Source: Okeania sp. SIO2B3 (GTDB taxonomy: Bacteria > Cyanobacteriota > Cyanobacteriia > Cyanobacteriales > Microcoleaceae). From it: 64,000 bases of DNA. The position numbers and the translations under genes were made by a program. Positions 38,400 to 48,337 of this stretch are shown here, piece by piece (position 1 is the first letter of the stretch; each line of letters opens with the position of its first letter). The stretch is taken from assembly GCF_010672525.1 (NCBI RefSeq), contig NZ_JAAHGH010000016.1, forward strand, positions 49,981 through 113,980. The letters run 5' to 3'. A model generated the notes under the pieces. The model saw only the letters and a list, made by a program, of their open reading frames with translations. It was not told the origin of the DNA and did not search any database.

Positions 38400-38817
38400 A
38401 GGTAAAGAAATTAGGAGTCAGTCCTCAGGAGTCATTTCAGTTATCAGTTATCAGTTATCAGTTATCAGTTATCAGTACCTCTGCAATAAGGAGGCTTGAC
38501 ATAAAATATGATCTTTTTTTATCCCCTTTTATCCCCTTAAAAGGGAAGACTTGAGACCAAAGTTTTTCGGTCAGGAGAGTGGGAATTATCTAGAAATATT
38601 CCGGCATTTTATGTCTGTATTTAGTGGAAATATAGAGTTTGACAACTGTATAAAAGGATTTCATATAACTACCTTTTTTTGAATTTGCTTCTCATAGCAA
38701 ATTAGAAGAGTGAGAGATTTTTTTTCCAGGATAAATGTCAAAATTAGGAATAATACAAAAGAGGCGATCGAACAATGAGATAATTATTAATTATTAATTA
38801 TTCAGCGGTAATAATTA
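38400..38817. other. Intergenic heptamer repeats and AT-rich spacer
   Basis: 38436-38480 is a TATCAGT heptamer tract; 38515-38580 is a fragment of the TTATTCGGTAA repeat family (CCCCTTAAAAGGG hairpin), and another fragment (ATTATTAATTATTAATTATTC) lies at 38784-38804. No gene. Confidence 0.6.
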
Positions 38818-39035
38818 GGGCTTGCTGATTAAATCTTAAAGCATTGACTGATAAAGGTTAAAGCCTTTTTTAGACCAAAAAAGTGTCAACTTTTCGGTGG
38901 AAAAAGCTCATGCATGCTAGTATTTTGGGACGATTATGGCAGAAAAATCACTCTGACAATTTTTCCGACTACCTCCTCTAAATTCCCCGTTTCTCCTGAC
39001 TCCTCCCCTTACCAAAAGACTTATTCAGCAAACCC
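38818..39035 (-). mobile_element. MITE, GGGCTTGCTGA family, 6-bp TSD TAATTA
   Basis: 218 bp in reverse orientation from GGGCTTGCTG to CAGCAAACCC, flanked by perfect TAATTA duplications (38812-38817, 39036-39041). The interior matches 22339-22570. 39042-39313 downstream holds TTCTTCC short repeats and no gene. Confidence 0.8.
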
Positions 39036-39313
39036 TAATTAGGAGTAGAAAGCAAGGATTAGGGAAAAGAAAGTTTTGATAACGCGAATTAAGCGGATAT
39101 AATGTTATCTTTTTTTTATGGGGGGGTTTAATACCCCCACTATCTACACTATCTACAATTGTTTGAGGATTCAAACCCCATCCACTTTTTTCTTCTTCCT
39201 TTTTTTCTTCTTCCTTCTTCCTCCTTCCTTCTTCAAAATGATGATAAATTTAGAATTATATTTGAGAACCTAGTACCAATATTTGTAGAGACAAATCTCA
39301 TAGGAATAACAAA

Positions 39314-39751
39314 ATGAATAACATTGAAACTCCAATTTTTCTCAAACGCAAAGATGTAACTTTAGCCTATACATTATTAAGAATAGTATTCGGAATTAAC
39401 TTCTTTGTACATGGTTTAGTCCGAATTGGAAATATGGGAGGATTTATCCAATCAATGGCAGATAGATTTCAAGAATTAGTACCAAGTTTTGTGATTATAC
39501 CATTTGCTGCTGTAATTACTCCTGTAGAATTAATTTCTGGATTCCTAATAATAATTGGGTTACAAACAAGAAACGCAATTATTGCAGGTTTTCTATTAAT
39601 GATGCCATTAATGTTTGGAATTTGTTTACTACAACAGTGGGATACAGCATCATCTCAACTTATTTATTGTCTAGTTTTCTTCATACTTTTAGCAGGTTGT
39701 AGTCTGAATACAATTTCTATAGATCGACTTATTCATAATAGAAATTCCTAA
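39314..39751 (+). CDS. DoxX-like small membrane protein
   Basis: 145 residues with four hydrophobic segments (about 18-36, 58-80, 86-104 and 113-131). The pattern LLRIVFGINFFVHGLVRI near the N-terminus and the glutamate within FAAVITPVELISGFLIIIGL are typical of the DoxX/SURF4-like family of membrane proteins, some linked to quinone or sulfur redox chemistry. No partner gene is adjacent. Start ATG is preceded by TAGGAATAAC. Function is inferred only at family level. Confidence 0.75.
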   Translation: MNNIETPIFLKRKDVTLAYTLLRIVFGINFFVHGLVRIGNMGGFIQSMADRFQELVPSFVIIPFAAVITPVELISGFLIIIGLQTRNAIIAGFLLMMPLMFGICLLQQWDTASSQLIYCLVFFILLAGCSLNTISIDRLIHNRNS

Positions 39752-40286
39752 AAAAATAGAATTCAATAATTTAGAATGCGCGAATTTAGAATGCGCGAAT
39801 TTAGAATTACCTCTCCTTGAAAATAAGAGAATTGACGAACAGGAAAATTTTTATTTATTATCCCCTTAAAAGGGGAGGCTTTAAACCACAATATTTCGGT
39901 AATTGAAGAAGACAGAAGGGAAAATTACTTATTGATTCAAACTCCAAACAATTTTAAGTACCCCTGTTGACGGTGTAGAGTCAATTTATTATCACTAGAC
40001 ATCTCCAATAATAAAAAATTAACTCAGTTATTGACAGAAATTATAAATTCTTTCCCCCTACTCCCTACTACTTCTTTTGGAGTAGATGTCTACTAGAGAA
40101 AAATTGTATCCTTTGAAATTTCGTAAAATGGGAACAAGATACTCCCACTACCGTACCTAACAAAAATCATAACAATGTACCACCACCGAAAAATTCTCCT
40201 CACTCCCTCACTCCCCACACTCCCCCCACTCCCCATTCCCTTTTGCTATGCTATAGGCGCCTCAGTGTAGTAATAGTTTATGTACC
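39752..40286. other. Intergenic repeats
   Basis: A doubled GAATGCGCGAATTTA motif (39774-39805), a CCCCTTAAAAGGGGAGGC hairpin fragment (39863-39880) and CACTCCC short repeats (40200-40245). No coding region recognised. Confidence 0.55.
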
Positions 40287-41117
40287 ATGCACAGGATATT
40301 GACAGGCCAATTGCAGGTAGATTACTTGACCCTGAAAATTACTGGGTTGCCTAATCATTTACAAGGGACAAAACTCGTACACTTGACCGACTTTCATTAT
40401 GATGGACTGCGACTATCCGAATGGTTGCTTTCTGAAGCGATCGCTATTACCAATGAAGTCGAACCAGATTTAATTTTACTCACAGGTGACTTTATTACAG
40501 ATGAACCTGCACCTATATATGATTTAGTGTTGCGATTGAAATATCTCGAAAGTCGCGCTGGTGTCTATGCTGTACTCGGTAACCATGATGAAGAATATCC
40601 AGGTGCCAGGGATAAAGTCATTGACGCTTTTACTCGTATAGACATTCCTATTCTGCTTAACCAAGTTGTCTATCCTCTGGGTTCAGGTTTAGCTTTAGTA
40701 GGGTTAGAGGACTATTGGTCTAGTAACTTCAAACCAACTACAGTGATGGAATCTATAGATGAAGAGGTTCCCCGGATCGTCTTATCCCACAATCCCGATA
40801 CCGCTAAAGTATTACAAAAATGGCGTATTGACCTACAACTTTCTGGTCATACTCACGGGGGTCAGATTAGGTTACCATTTATCGGACCTCTCCCTCAATA
40901 TCGGGAACCTGTTCGCAGACTCATACCCAAATTCTTACGACCTTTTGTACCATTTATGGATAAATGTCACAGAATAGTTGAGTATTGGGAATGGTCTCAG
41001 GGGTTACATCAAATTGGAAATAACTATTTATATGTGAATCGTGGTTTAGGGACTTATTTTCCAGGCAGATTATTTTGCCCACCAGAAGTTACAGTAATTA
41101 CATTGGAAATTAATTAG
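40287..41117 (+). CDS. Calcineurin-like metallophosphoesterase (YkuE/YaeI-type)
   Basis: 276-residue dinuclear-metal phosphoesterase. All five metal-binding motifs are present in order: LTDFHYDG (near 32), LLTGDFITD (near 69), VLGNHDEEYP (near 103), ISHNPD-type LSHNPDTA (near 167) and LSGHTHGGQI (near 190). Spacing matches the YkuE/YaeI group, some of which act on UDP-diacylglucosamine or other phospho-substrates; the true substrate is unknown. There is no signal peptide. It is a lone gene between repeat regions. Confidence 0.87.
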   Translation: MHRILTGQLQVDYLTLKITGLPNHLQGTKLVHLTDFHYDGLRLSEWLLSEAIAITNEVEPDLILLTGDFITDEPAPIYDLVLRLKYLESRAGVYAVLGNHDEEYPGARDKVIDAFTRIDIPILLNQVVYPLGSGLALVGLEDYWSSNFKPTTVMESIDEEVPRIVLSHNPDTAKVLQKWRIDLQLSGHTHGGQIRLPFIGPLPQYREPVRRLIPKFLRPFVPFMDKCHRIVEYWEWSQGLHQIGNNYLYVNRGLGTYFPGRLFCPPEVTVITLEIN

Positions 41118-42520
41118 AGTATTTAATATGCTCTATTTTTTTTAGGATATTAATTTTGACTAACAAATTTGCCGAGATGGGTTTAATACTTATGTTTAAA
41201 TCCACCTCAATTTTTTTTGTCACATTGTTTTATTCATCAGAAAATTCTTAGAATTTACCTAAAAATTTTTGATATAGAATCCGGTTATATAATATATGTT
41301 TATAATTCTATAATTACTTCAATATTAAATCACCCCTACTCCCCTACTCCCCACCCCCAAATATATGGGATAAATTAATTTTTTAGGATATACCAAGACT
41401 ACTGAATAACAGTTTTGATAAGTTGCATAAACCACTACTTGATTAATATCAATTTTAGATAGTTTGTCATCTAACTTAGACCTTGCTGAATAAAATTGTA
41501 ATCAATACCTGTCAACGCTTCCAGAGTTAAATATTGCTGAAAAAGTACAAGGTTTTTGGCTCTTTTTGTCTCAAAATGCTAATATTTTTCCCTGACTATC
41601 AGAAAATATGGCCGTAGCAGATAGTCTAAACTGTTTCCTCTCTTGGTGCGCGTTCCCTTGCGACTATCGTCGTCGCGGGGTCGCACCGCTGTTGCCTTTC
41701 GGAGCTGTTGCCTATCATCACCATCAGACTTTTTCAGCAAACCCTATTTAGTACCAAGAATATAAACAACTTTACCAGTTTTAACTCCATAAATTACTAA
41801 ATCAATTCGACAATAAATTTGAGAGTCAATAATATCTACTTTTTAGTAAGGATTTCCTGCGGAATACTGCGCAAACAGCGATAAACTATCAGCTATCAAC
41901 TATTAATTCATTGCCTTGATAGTAGGAATTAATATTGAGAGATTTAAAGAGAATTCAAAGTATTAGAAAAAATTGTATTCAGGAGAGTTTTCTGAAAAAT
42001 CGGCTTCTAATTTCACCTAGTTACTATATTCTTGCTTCAGTTTTTTTACGATCAAACCAGGAATTTATAAATCATTAATAGTAGTAGACTGATACTCAAT
42101 TAACTCTAGAATTGACATATTAAATAATTGATTAATTCACGGCGTTGCTGAATCAAGGACTATTTCTAGTTGAGTAAAGAAACATTCCTCTAAATAGTTT
42201 CGTAATACCAATTTGAAAAAAGAATACTACAAAAAGGTAGAACTTGCTCGAATATGCTTAAAAATAGCTATTTCACTTCATTTTAGATAGTTATTTATAT
42301 CATTTTTCCCTTTTTTTAAATATTTATCCCTTCTTCCTTCTTTCCTCTTCCCTCTTTCGTACGGACGTTGCATAAGGGCGTCCCTACCATTTGTAACAAA
42401 CATTTATCACGCTTGTATAAGACTGTTCCTTATTTCTTCTTCCTTCTGCTATAAAAAATCCTGGGAGTCTGTCCAAAGAAAGTCTCCCAGGTTACCAGCT
42501 TATTTATAGCAAAATTTGTT
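41118..42520. other. Long spacer with MITE debris and a gene-fragment trace
   Basis: 41275-41350 repeats a block (ATAGAATCCGGTTATATA) also seen at 46527. 41480-41747 is a degenerate GGGCTTGCTGA MITE ending CAGCAAACCC. On the minus strand 41752-41845 reads DSQIYCRIDLVIYGVKTGK and VVYILGTK then stop, apparently the C-terminal scrap of an unrecognised protein cut by a GTAAGCATT-MITE fragment (41850-41885). 42139 carries a GGCGTTGCTGAATC end. No intact gene. Confidence 0.5.
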
Positions 42521-42715
42521 CTATTCAACCGTATGGCCAGCAGCAACGATCGCTTGCTTAATGGACTCCTCAGATGCTTTGGTTTCCACAGTCACAATTT
42601 TTTGCTCCACATCCACTTGGACATCAGCTTCCGATTCCTGAGTTTTGATTGCTTTCGTAATGGTATCTGCACATCCACCACAAGCAATAGATGGAACTTT
42701 TAGTTGTATTGTCAT
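42521..42715 (-). CDS. Copper chaperone, Atx1/CopZ-type (HMA domain)
   Basis: 64-residue ferredoxin-like HMA protein. The metal-binding loop is IACGGC (Cys12, Cys15) and the C-terminal AAGHTVE places a histidine at position 61, as in the cyanobacterial copper chaperone Atx1 of Synechocystis, whose sequence (starting MTIQL-V-P-IAC) it strongly resembles. Atx1 passes Cu(I) to the P-type ATPases CtaA and PacS for delivery to thylakoid plastocyanin and cytochrome oxidase. Here no copper ATPase is adjacent. Immediately downstream lies a 300-bp tandem array. Confidence 0.9.
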   Translation of the reverse strand: MTIQLKVPSIACGGCADTITKAIKTQESEADVQVDVEQKIVTVETKASEESIKQAIVAAGHTVE

Positions 42716-42879
42716 ATTAAAAATTAGTTTGGTTGTTACAAATTTTTAATAAGTATATAGCATTTTGATAGAGAATTAAGTACCCCTACAGTAGGGAACA
42801 GGGAACAGGGAATAGGGAACAGTGGGAAAAGCTTTTCTCTGTCTCAAGTTCATAATCAATCTATGTTCTAACCAACTCG

Positions 42880-44594
42880 TTCCCTGCTATAGAGATTCCA
42901 AATTTTAGATAAGCGATAAAATTATATTTTTATCAACTATATTTTCATTTTTTCCCCTACAAAAAATTCGGCTATAGCGTTTCTTAAGTTACTTAGGTAC
43001 AGTTGTTTTTCTTCTTTTATATCACCGAATAATTAATAATTCAATAATTCAATAATTCGCGCCTTGAAGCCTCCCCCTTTCAAGGGAAAAAAATTTATTT
43101 TTCCCTTTCATTCAATCCTATCCGTTTTAGGGAGAGGGAATTACCAATTATCAATTATTGAACTATTCCTTGCTATAGAGATTCCAGATTTCAGATGAAC
43201 AATAAAATTATATTTTTATCAACTATATTTTCATCTTTTCCCCTACAAAAAATTCGGCTATAGCGTTTCTTAAGTTACTTAGGTACAGTTGTTTTTCTTC
43301 TTTTATATCACCGAATAATTAATAATTCAATAATTCAATAATTCGCGCCTTGAAGCCTCCCCCTTTCAAGGGAAAAATAAATCTTTTTCCCTTTCATTCA
43401 ATCCTATCCGTTTTAGGGAGAGGTAATTATCAATTATCCATTACCAATTATCAATTATTGAACTATTCCTTGCTATAGAGATTCCAGATTTCAGATGAAC
43501 AATAAAATTATATTTTTATCAACTATATTTTCATCTTTTCCCCTACAAACAATTCGGCTATAGCGTTTCTCAAGTTACTTAGGTACAGTTGTTTTTCTTC
43601 TTTTATATTACCGAATAATTAATAATTCAATAATTCAATAATTCGCGCCTTGAAGCCTCCCCCTTTCAAGGGAAAAAGATTTATTTTTCCTTTCATTCAA
43701 TCCTATCCGTTTTAGGGAGAGGTAATTATCAATTATCCATTACCAATTATCAATTATTGAACTATTCCCTACTATAGAGCTTCCAGATTTCAGATGAACA
43801 ATAAAATTATATTTTTATCAACTATATTTTCATCTTTTCCCCTACAAAAAATTCGGCTATAGCGTTTCTCAAGTTACTTAGGTACAGTTGTTTTTCTTCT
43901 TTTATATTACCGAATAATTAATAATTCAATAATTCAATAATTCAATAATTAAGGTTTAAAGTCTCCCCTTTCAAGGGGAAAAAAGCGGTCGTTTGCGGAG
44001 CATTCCGTAGGATGGGATGGCTCCGAAACCTGCGCCATATCCAATCGACCAAGAGAATAAATTTTTTCCTTTTATTCAATCCTATCCGTTTTAGGGAGAG
44101 GTAATTATCAATTATCTATTATCAATTATTGAACTATTCCCTGCTATAGAGCTTCCAGATTTCAGATGAACAATAAAATTATATTTTTATCAACTATATT
44201 TTCATCTTTTCCCCTACAAAAAATTCGGCTATAGCGTTTCTCAAGTTACTGATTTACAGTTGTTTTTCTTCTTTTCTATTCCCTATTCCCTATTCCCGTA
44301 AGCATTCAGCTATTAGCTGTCAGCTCTCAGCAAAAAAAAAAGGGGGGTTTAATGAATATAGACTGTTTCAGCCAGCTTTTATAGTAAGTATAAATTTTGA
44401 CTCAATTAGTAAAGCTTTTATCTAAAATTAAAAGCAATAGCTGATAGCTGATAGCTGATAGCTGTTTGCGCAGCATTCCGCAGGAAATGCTTACCTATTT
44501 CCCTGCTATAGAGCTTCCAAATTTTAGATGAGGAATAAAACTATATTTTTATCAACTAAACTTTCATTTTTTCCCCTATAAAAAATTCGGCTAT
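42880..44594 (-). repeat. Tandem array of ~300-bp compound units
   Basis: The marker ATTCGGCTATAG recurs with GCTATA at 42971, 43257, 43557, 43856 and 44228, and a last truncated copy at 44589. Spacing is 286, 300, 299, 372 and 361; the longer intervals contain an extra segment (about 43985-44060) and a MITE (44298-44494). Each unit joins GATTTCAGATGAACAATAAAA, TTAGGTACAGTTGTTTTTC, and an inverted TTATTCGGTAA-family repeat. The array runs from downstream of the copper-chaperone gene to the exact stop codon of msrP (44594). Confidence 0.85.
44298..44494. mobile_element. MITE, GTAAGCATT family, inside the 300-bp array
   Basis: 197 bp from GTAAGCATT to AATGCTTAC with flanks CTATTCCC (44290-44297) and CTATTTCC (44495-44502), an 8-bp duplication with one mismatch. 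It includes TAGCTGATAGCTGATAGC short repeats and the GCAGCATTCCGCAGGAAATGC segment. Confidence 0.75.
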
Positions 44595-45580
44595 TAACTA
44601 TAAAGACTAGCAACATATTCTCCATAACCGTTATAAGGTAAAGTTGGAATTTTTTCCCAAGACCAACTAGCACCTTCACTTAAGACTCTCTCAGTTGCTT
44701 GTGACCATCGAGGGTGAGGCACATTAGGATTAACATTTGCTTCAAAAGCATATTCATTTGGCACCAAAGTATTCCAAAATGTTGCTGGTCTTGACTCTAC
44801 AAATTCAATTTTTACAATTGATTTTGCCCCTTTAAAACCATACTTCCAAGGAATAACTTCTCTCAATGGCGCTCCATTCTGTTTAGGTAATGATTTACCA
44901 TACATTCCTACTGCAAAAAAAGCTAATTCATTAGCCATTTCATCTATTCTTAAACCTTCTGTATAAGGCCAGGGATAACTATTAGCCCAAAAACCAGGAC
45001 CTTTAGTAATTTCTGCATCGTAAAAAGAGGTAAAACGAACATATTTAGCTTTTGATGTTGGTTCCACATCTGCCATTAATAATTTCATAGGAAAACCTAA
45101 CCAAGGTATTACCATTGCCCATGCTTCAACACACCGAAATCGATATATTCTTTCTTCTAGAGGAAACTTTTTTTGTAGTTCATCTATGTCATAAATACGA
45201 GGATTTTTGACTAAACCTGTAACTTCAACTTTCCAATTTTCAGTGGGTAAAGCTTGAGCAGCTTGCCAAATAGATTTATTACCACCAAATTCATAGAAAT
45301 TATTATATTTTGTAGCAAGAGTTTCGCTTGTAATTGGTCGGTCAACCTCAGAAAAGTTAGGATTAATTGTGAATTTACCAGTCATTGGTAATGTTACCGC
45401 TTCTGAAATTGAAGATGTTTTGGAGTTCTGTCCACAACTGGTAAGAGTAGATAATGCAGTAGTACTTATACCAACACCGATTAAATTTTTCATAAACCGA
45501 CGACGGTTTAAATAAGTAGTTTCTGGAGTTATTTTTGTTTCAGGAATTTCCCAAGATTTTTTGATCCGAATTAGAGGCAT
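44594..45580 (-). CDS. msrP: Protein-methionine-sulfoxide reductase catalytic subunit MsrP
   Basis: 328-residue periplasmic molybdoenzyme (formerly YedY) of the sulfite-oxidase fold that repairs oxidised methionines in envelope proteins. A Tat signal RRRFMKNLIGVG lies at residues 27-38. The molybdenum-ligating cysteine is in YRFRCVEAWAM (near 150), with SFYDAEITKGPGFWANSYPWPYTEGLR downstream in the active-site region and APLREVIPWKYGFKGAKSIV towards the C-terminus. The usual heme membrane partner MsrQ is not adjacent. The stop codon is fused to the end of the tandem array. Confidence 0.92.
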   Translation of the reverse strand: MPLIRIKKSWEIPETKITPETTYLNRRRFMKNLIGVGISTTALSTLTSCGQNSKTSSISEAVTLPMTGKFTINPNFSEVDRPITSETLATKYNNFYEFGGNKSIWQAAQALPTENWKVEVTGLVKNPRIYDIDELQKKFPLEERIYRFRCVEAWAMVIPWLGFPMKLLMADVEPTSKAKYVRFTSFYDAEITKGPGFWANSYPWPYTEGLRIDEMANELAFFAVGMYGKSLPKQNGAPLREVIPWKYGFKGAKSIVKIEFVESRPATFWNTLVPNEYAFEANVNPNVPHPRWSQATERVLSEGASWSWEKIPTLPYNGYGEYVASLYS

Positions 45581-45724
45581 GGTTAATTGTTAGTTCTTAT
45601 GAGGTTTTAACTTGAATACTGAAGATTGATGATTATTTCATCCCTAGTTCATAATATATAGCAGGTTTATTTAATTTGCAGACTTCACCCTATGAAGTTT
45701 GACCAAAAATCTTTTGTTTTAAGG

Positions 45725-45972
45725 GTAAGTATTCAGCCGTCAGCCGGCCTTCTATCGGAGGAACTGCGTTATCAGCTATCAGCTATTGATTTTAGTTAAC
45801 GATAAAAGCTTTATTAATTTTATTACTAGAAAAGTTGGCTCCTTTGTCCTTCAAGTCTATATTAATTTAAATCTTAAGGAGAGAGTCTTGTTGCTGAAGT
45901 ACGCAGTTCCGACCTAGGAGGCTAGCTGACAGCTAATAGCTGTTTGCGCAGCATTCCGCAGGAAATGCTTAC
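45725..45972. mobile_element. MITE, GTAAGCATT family, TSD TTTTAAGG/TTTTAGGG
   Basis: 248 bp from GTAAGTATTCAGC to GAAATGCTTAC, flanked by TTTTAAGG (45717-45724) and TTTTAGGG (45973-45980), a duplication with one mismatch. It contains the palindromic GGAGGAACTGCGTTA / ACGCAGTTCCGAC segments. A related partial element lies at about 46080-46275 (ending TAATGCTTA). No gene in 45973-46679; a weak frame at 46357-46575 overlaps a block shared with 41275-41350. Confidence 0.75.
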
Positions 45973-46790
45973 TTTTAGGGAGTAGGGAATAGGTAGGGAG
46001 ATTGTATGCAACCTCTGTATAGAATAGAAAAGAATAAAAACAACTGTAACTCAATAAACACTATATTTTTAGACTTAAAAATCTGTGGAGGAACTACGTT
46101 AAAAGTAATTAATAATAAATAATTACTTCTAAAATTTAGTCCGGGGACTTTGGCAATAGCTTTTATTCTTTCTCAATTTCTCAATTGCTTTTATTATCCC
46201 CAAAATTAATGGCTGAAGTACGCAGTTCCTCCGCAGGAGGCTAGCTAATAATTGATGGCTTAATGCTTAAAGCACTTCTGTTTTGTTTATGTAGAAAATA
46301 TCTGGGAATTTGAAACCAGTAACTTTTACTTTGGTGGAACAAAAATTCACCAAATAATGGGCGTGAAAAAAAAGAATAATATATCTCTTGCCAAACTTTT
46401 AATTGAGTCAATTCAAGAGATGAACCAACAATTTTATCCCCTTATTACCTATTCCCTGACTTCTGCAAGAAGTCTAATGATAATAATTTTATACTTTATC
46501 TTTTCTTTCGCGGGTTTATTAATTAATATAGAATCCGGTTATATAGTATATGCTTATAACTCTATAATTACTTAAATCTCCCCCACTCCCCTACTCCCCT
46601 ACTCCCTCCTGCCTTCTTCAAGTTTGTAGCTAAAATCTAAGAAATACTATCATCACTAACTTTCAGTAAGCAGGAAAAATGCCAGTTTTAACGGATTGAT
46701 GGAAACTACCCGACAGGTTTTAACCCCTAATTACCTTGGCAGTTTGATATTGTTTTGCTAGTATAAATATTATAGCGTAAAAACTATATT

Positions 46791-48274
46791 ATGTACCTAA
46801 CCCAAAAAAACAAAATCAGAAATTTGTCTAGCCAGGAATTTAAAGCCTTAAGACAATTGTGCAGATTATCCAAAAATATGTACAATGTAGGGCTGTATTC
46901 AGTAAGACAATTTTATTTTGCTGAAGGCGGGTATTTACGATATGAATCAAATTACCATAACTGCAAAAATAATGAAAATTACCAATTACTCCAAACCGAT
47001 ATTGCACAGCAAACTTTAAAAGTTGTAGACAGGTCTTTTAAATCTTTCTTTGGGTTAATACAAAAAGCAAAAGAAGGGCTATATAGATTTGAAAAAATAC
47101 GAATACCTAGACATCTAAATCAAGAAGGGTATTTTCCTTTAATAATACCTCGAATAATAATAAAAAACTGGTATTTTAATATCCCGATGTCTAGAAAATT
47201 CAAGGCTGAATATGGTGCAGTAAAAATACCCTTTCCTCAAAGATTAGTTAATAAAAATCTAAAAGAAGTCCGTATAATTCCAAGATTTAACGCTAGTTTT
47301 TTTGAGGTTGAATTTATCACAGAAGAAATCCCAAAATCAGCAGTAAAATCTAATAATGCACTAGCTATTGACCTTGGTTTAGACAATCTAACTACTTGTA
47401 TATCAAATACTGGGTCATCGTTTATTCTAGACGGTAGAAAGCTCAAATCAATCAACCAGTGGTACAACAAAGAAAATGCTAGATTACAATCTATAAAAGA
47501 CAAGCAAAGCATTAAAAATTTAACCCAAAAACAAATAAGTATTACAATTAATCGAAACAACAAAGTTAGAGATTACTTAAACAAAGCAGCTAGATATTTA
47601 ATTAACTGGTGCAGAGATAACGTAAGCATTCAGCCGTCAGCTATCAGCTATGAGTTATTAGCTCATTATCAGCTCAAAAGAGGATTAGTCTCCAAGGATA
47701 ATTAAAACTTATAAAAAAAATGTCTTCAGCTAACCTTAGTAATTTCTTGAATATGTTCAAAAGCTGATAGCTGAATGCTAATAGCTGAATGCTTACAAGA
47801 TAACAATATATCCGATATTGTTGTAGGCGTTAACCCAGGCATGAAAAAAAATATCACCCACCCCCATCCCCTCCAGGGAGGGGAGCAAGAGGGGTCGGTA
47901 TCATAAAGTTTGTACAAATACCACACAATATTTTTAGGTTCAAACTACAATCTATGTGTAATAGATATGGTTTGACTTATCAAGAACAGGAGGAGTCTTA
48001 TACATCAAAAGCTAGTTTTCTAGATAATGATGAAATACCTGTGCTTAATGCCGATAACCCAGTTAAACAAAGTTTTAGCGGTAGACGGATAAAGCGCGGT
48101 TTGTACAGAACCAGGCAAGGAAAATTGATAAATGCTGACGTAAATGGCGCTGCAAATATTGGAGTCAAAAGTAACCTGAATGGGTTTAACCCAGACAGAC
48201 TAGAGGCATCTTTGGCTATGCCGTTAAGGGTAAAATTTGACGTGAAGAAAGTCCGTCAAATTTATTCCACTTAA
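46791..48274 (+). pseudogene. tnpB: Broken TnpB (RNA-guided nuclease family)
   Basis: Close relative of the intact TnpB at 53343-54617. The N-terminal part (46791-47621) reads through the first RuvC aspartate in NALAIDLGLDNLTTC, then is broken after NWCRDN by a 175-bp MITE (47622-47796). The frame resumes at about 47803 with DIVVGVNPGMKKN, is disrupted again by a GC-rich palindrome replacing some 25 bases (about 47855-47900), and the rest (about 47910-48274) carries EQEESYTSKASF and INADVNGAANIG. No functional product is likely, but its 3' region still encodes the end hairpin that could act as guide-RNA scaffold. Confidence 0.9.
47622..47796. mobile_element. MITE, GTAAGCATT family, inserted in tnpB
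   Basis: 175 bp from GTAAGCATTCAGC to GCTGAATGCTTAC (13-bp inverted ends), flanked by GAGATAAC (47614-47621) and AAGATAAC (47797-47804). The intact paralogue has a single copy of this site (ATAGATAACAATATA), so the empty site is known and the 8-bp duplication is convincing. Confidence 0.9.
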
Positions 48275-48337
48275 GAATCCACACGACTTTTAGTCCGTGG
48301 AGTGTCAAAGAACAAATATGCTAGTTGATTGCTGATT

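Larger units (their letters stand above)
46680..48308 (+). mobile_element. IS200/IS605-type element 1 (tnpB-only, broken)
   Basis: Left-end-like hairpin sequence (GCCAGTTTTAACGGATTGATGG, 46681-46702) precedes tnpB. The right end is the hairpin GAATCCACACGACTTTTAGT ... CGTGGAGTGTCAA at 48276-48308, matching the right end of element 2 (54618-54650). There is no tnpA. The element is interrupted by a MITE and a palindromic repeat inside tnpB. It stops about 30 bases before the kinase-WD40 start. Confidence 0.8.

Noticed and set aside
46357..46575. 72-residue ORF upstream of tnpB element 1
   Set aside because: Its second half is a block repeated at 41275-41350, where it is not open; no supporting features.
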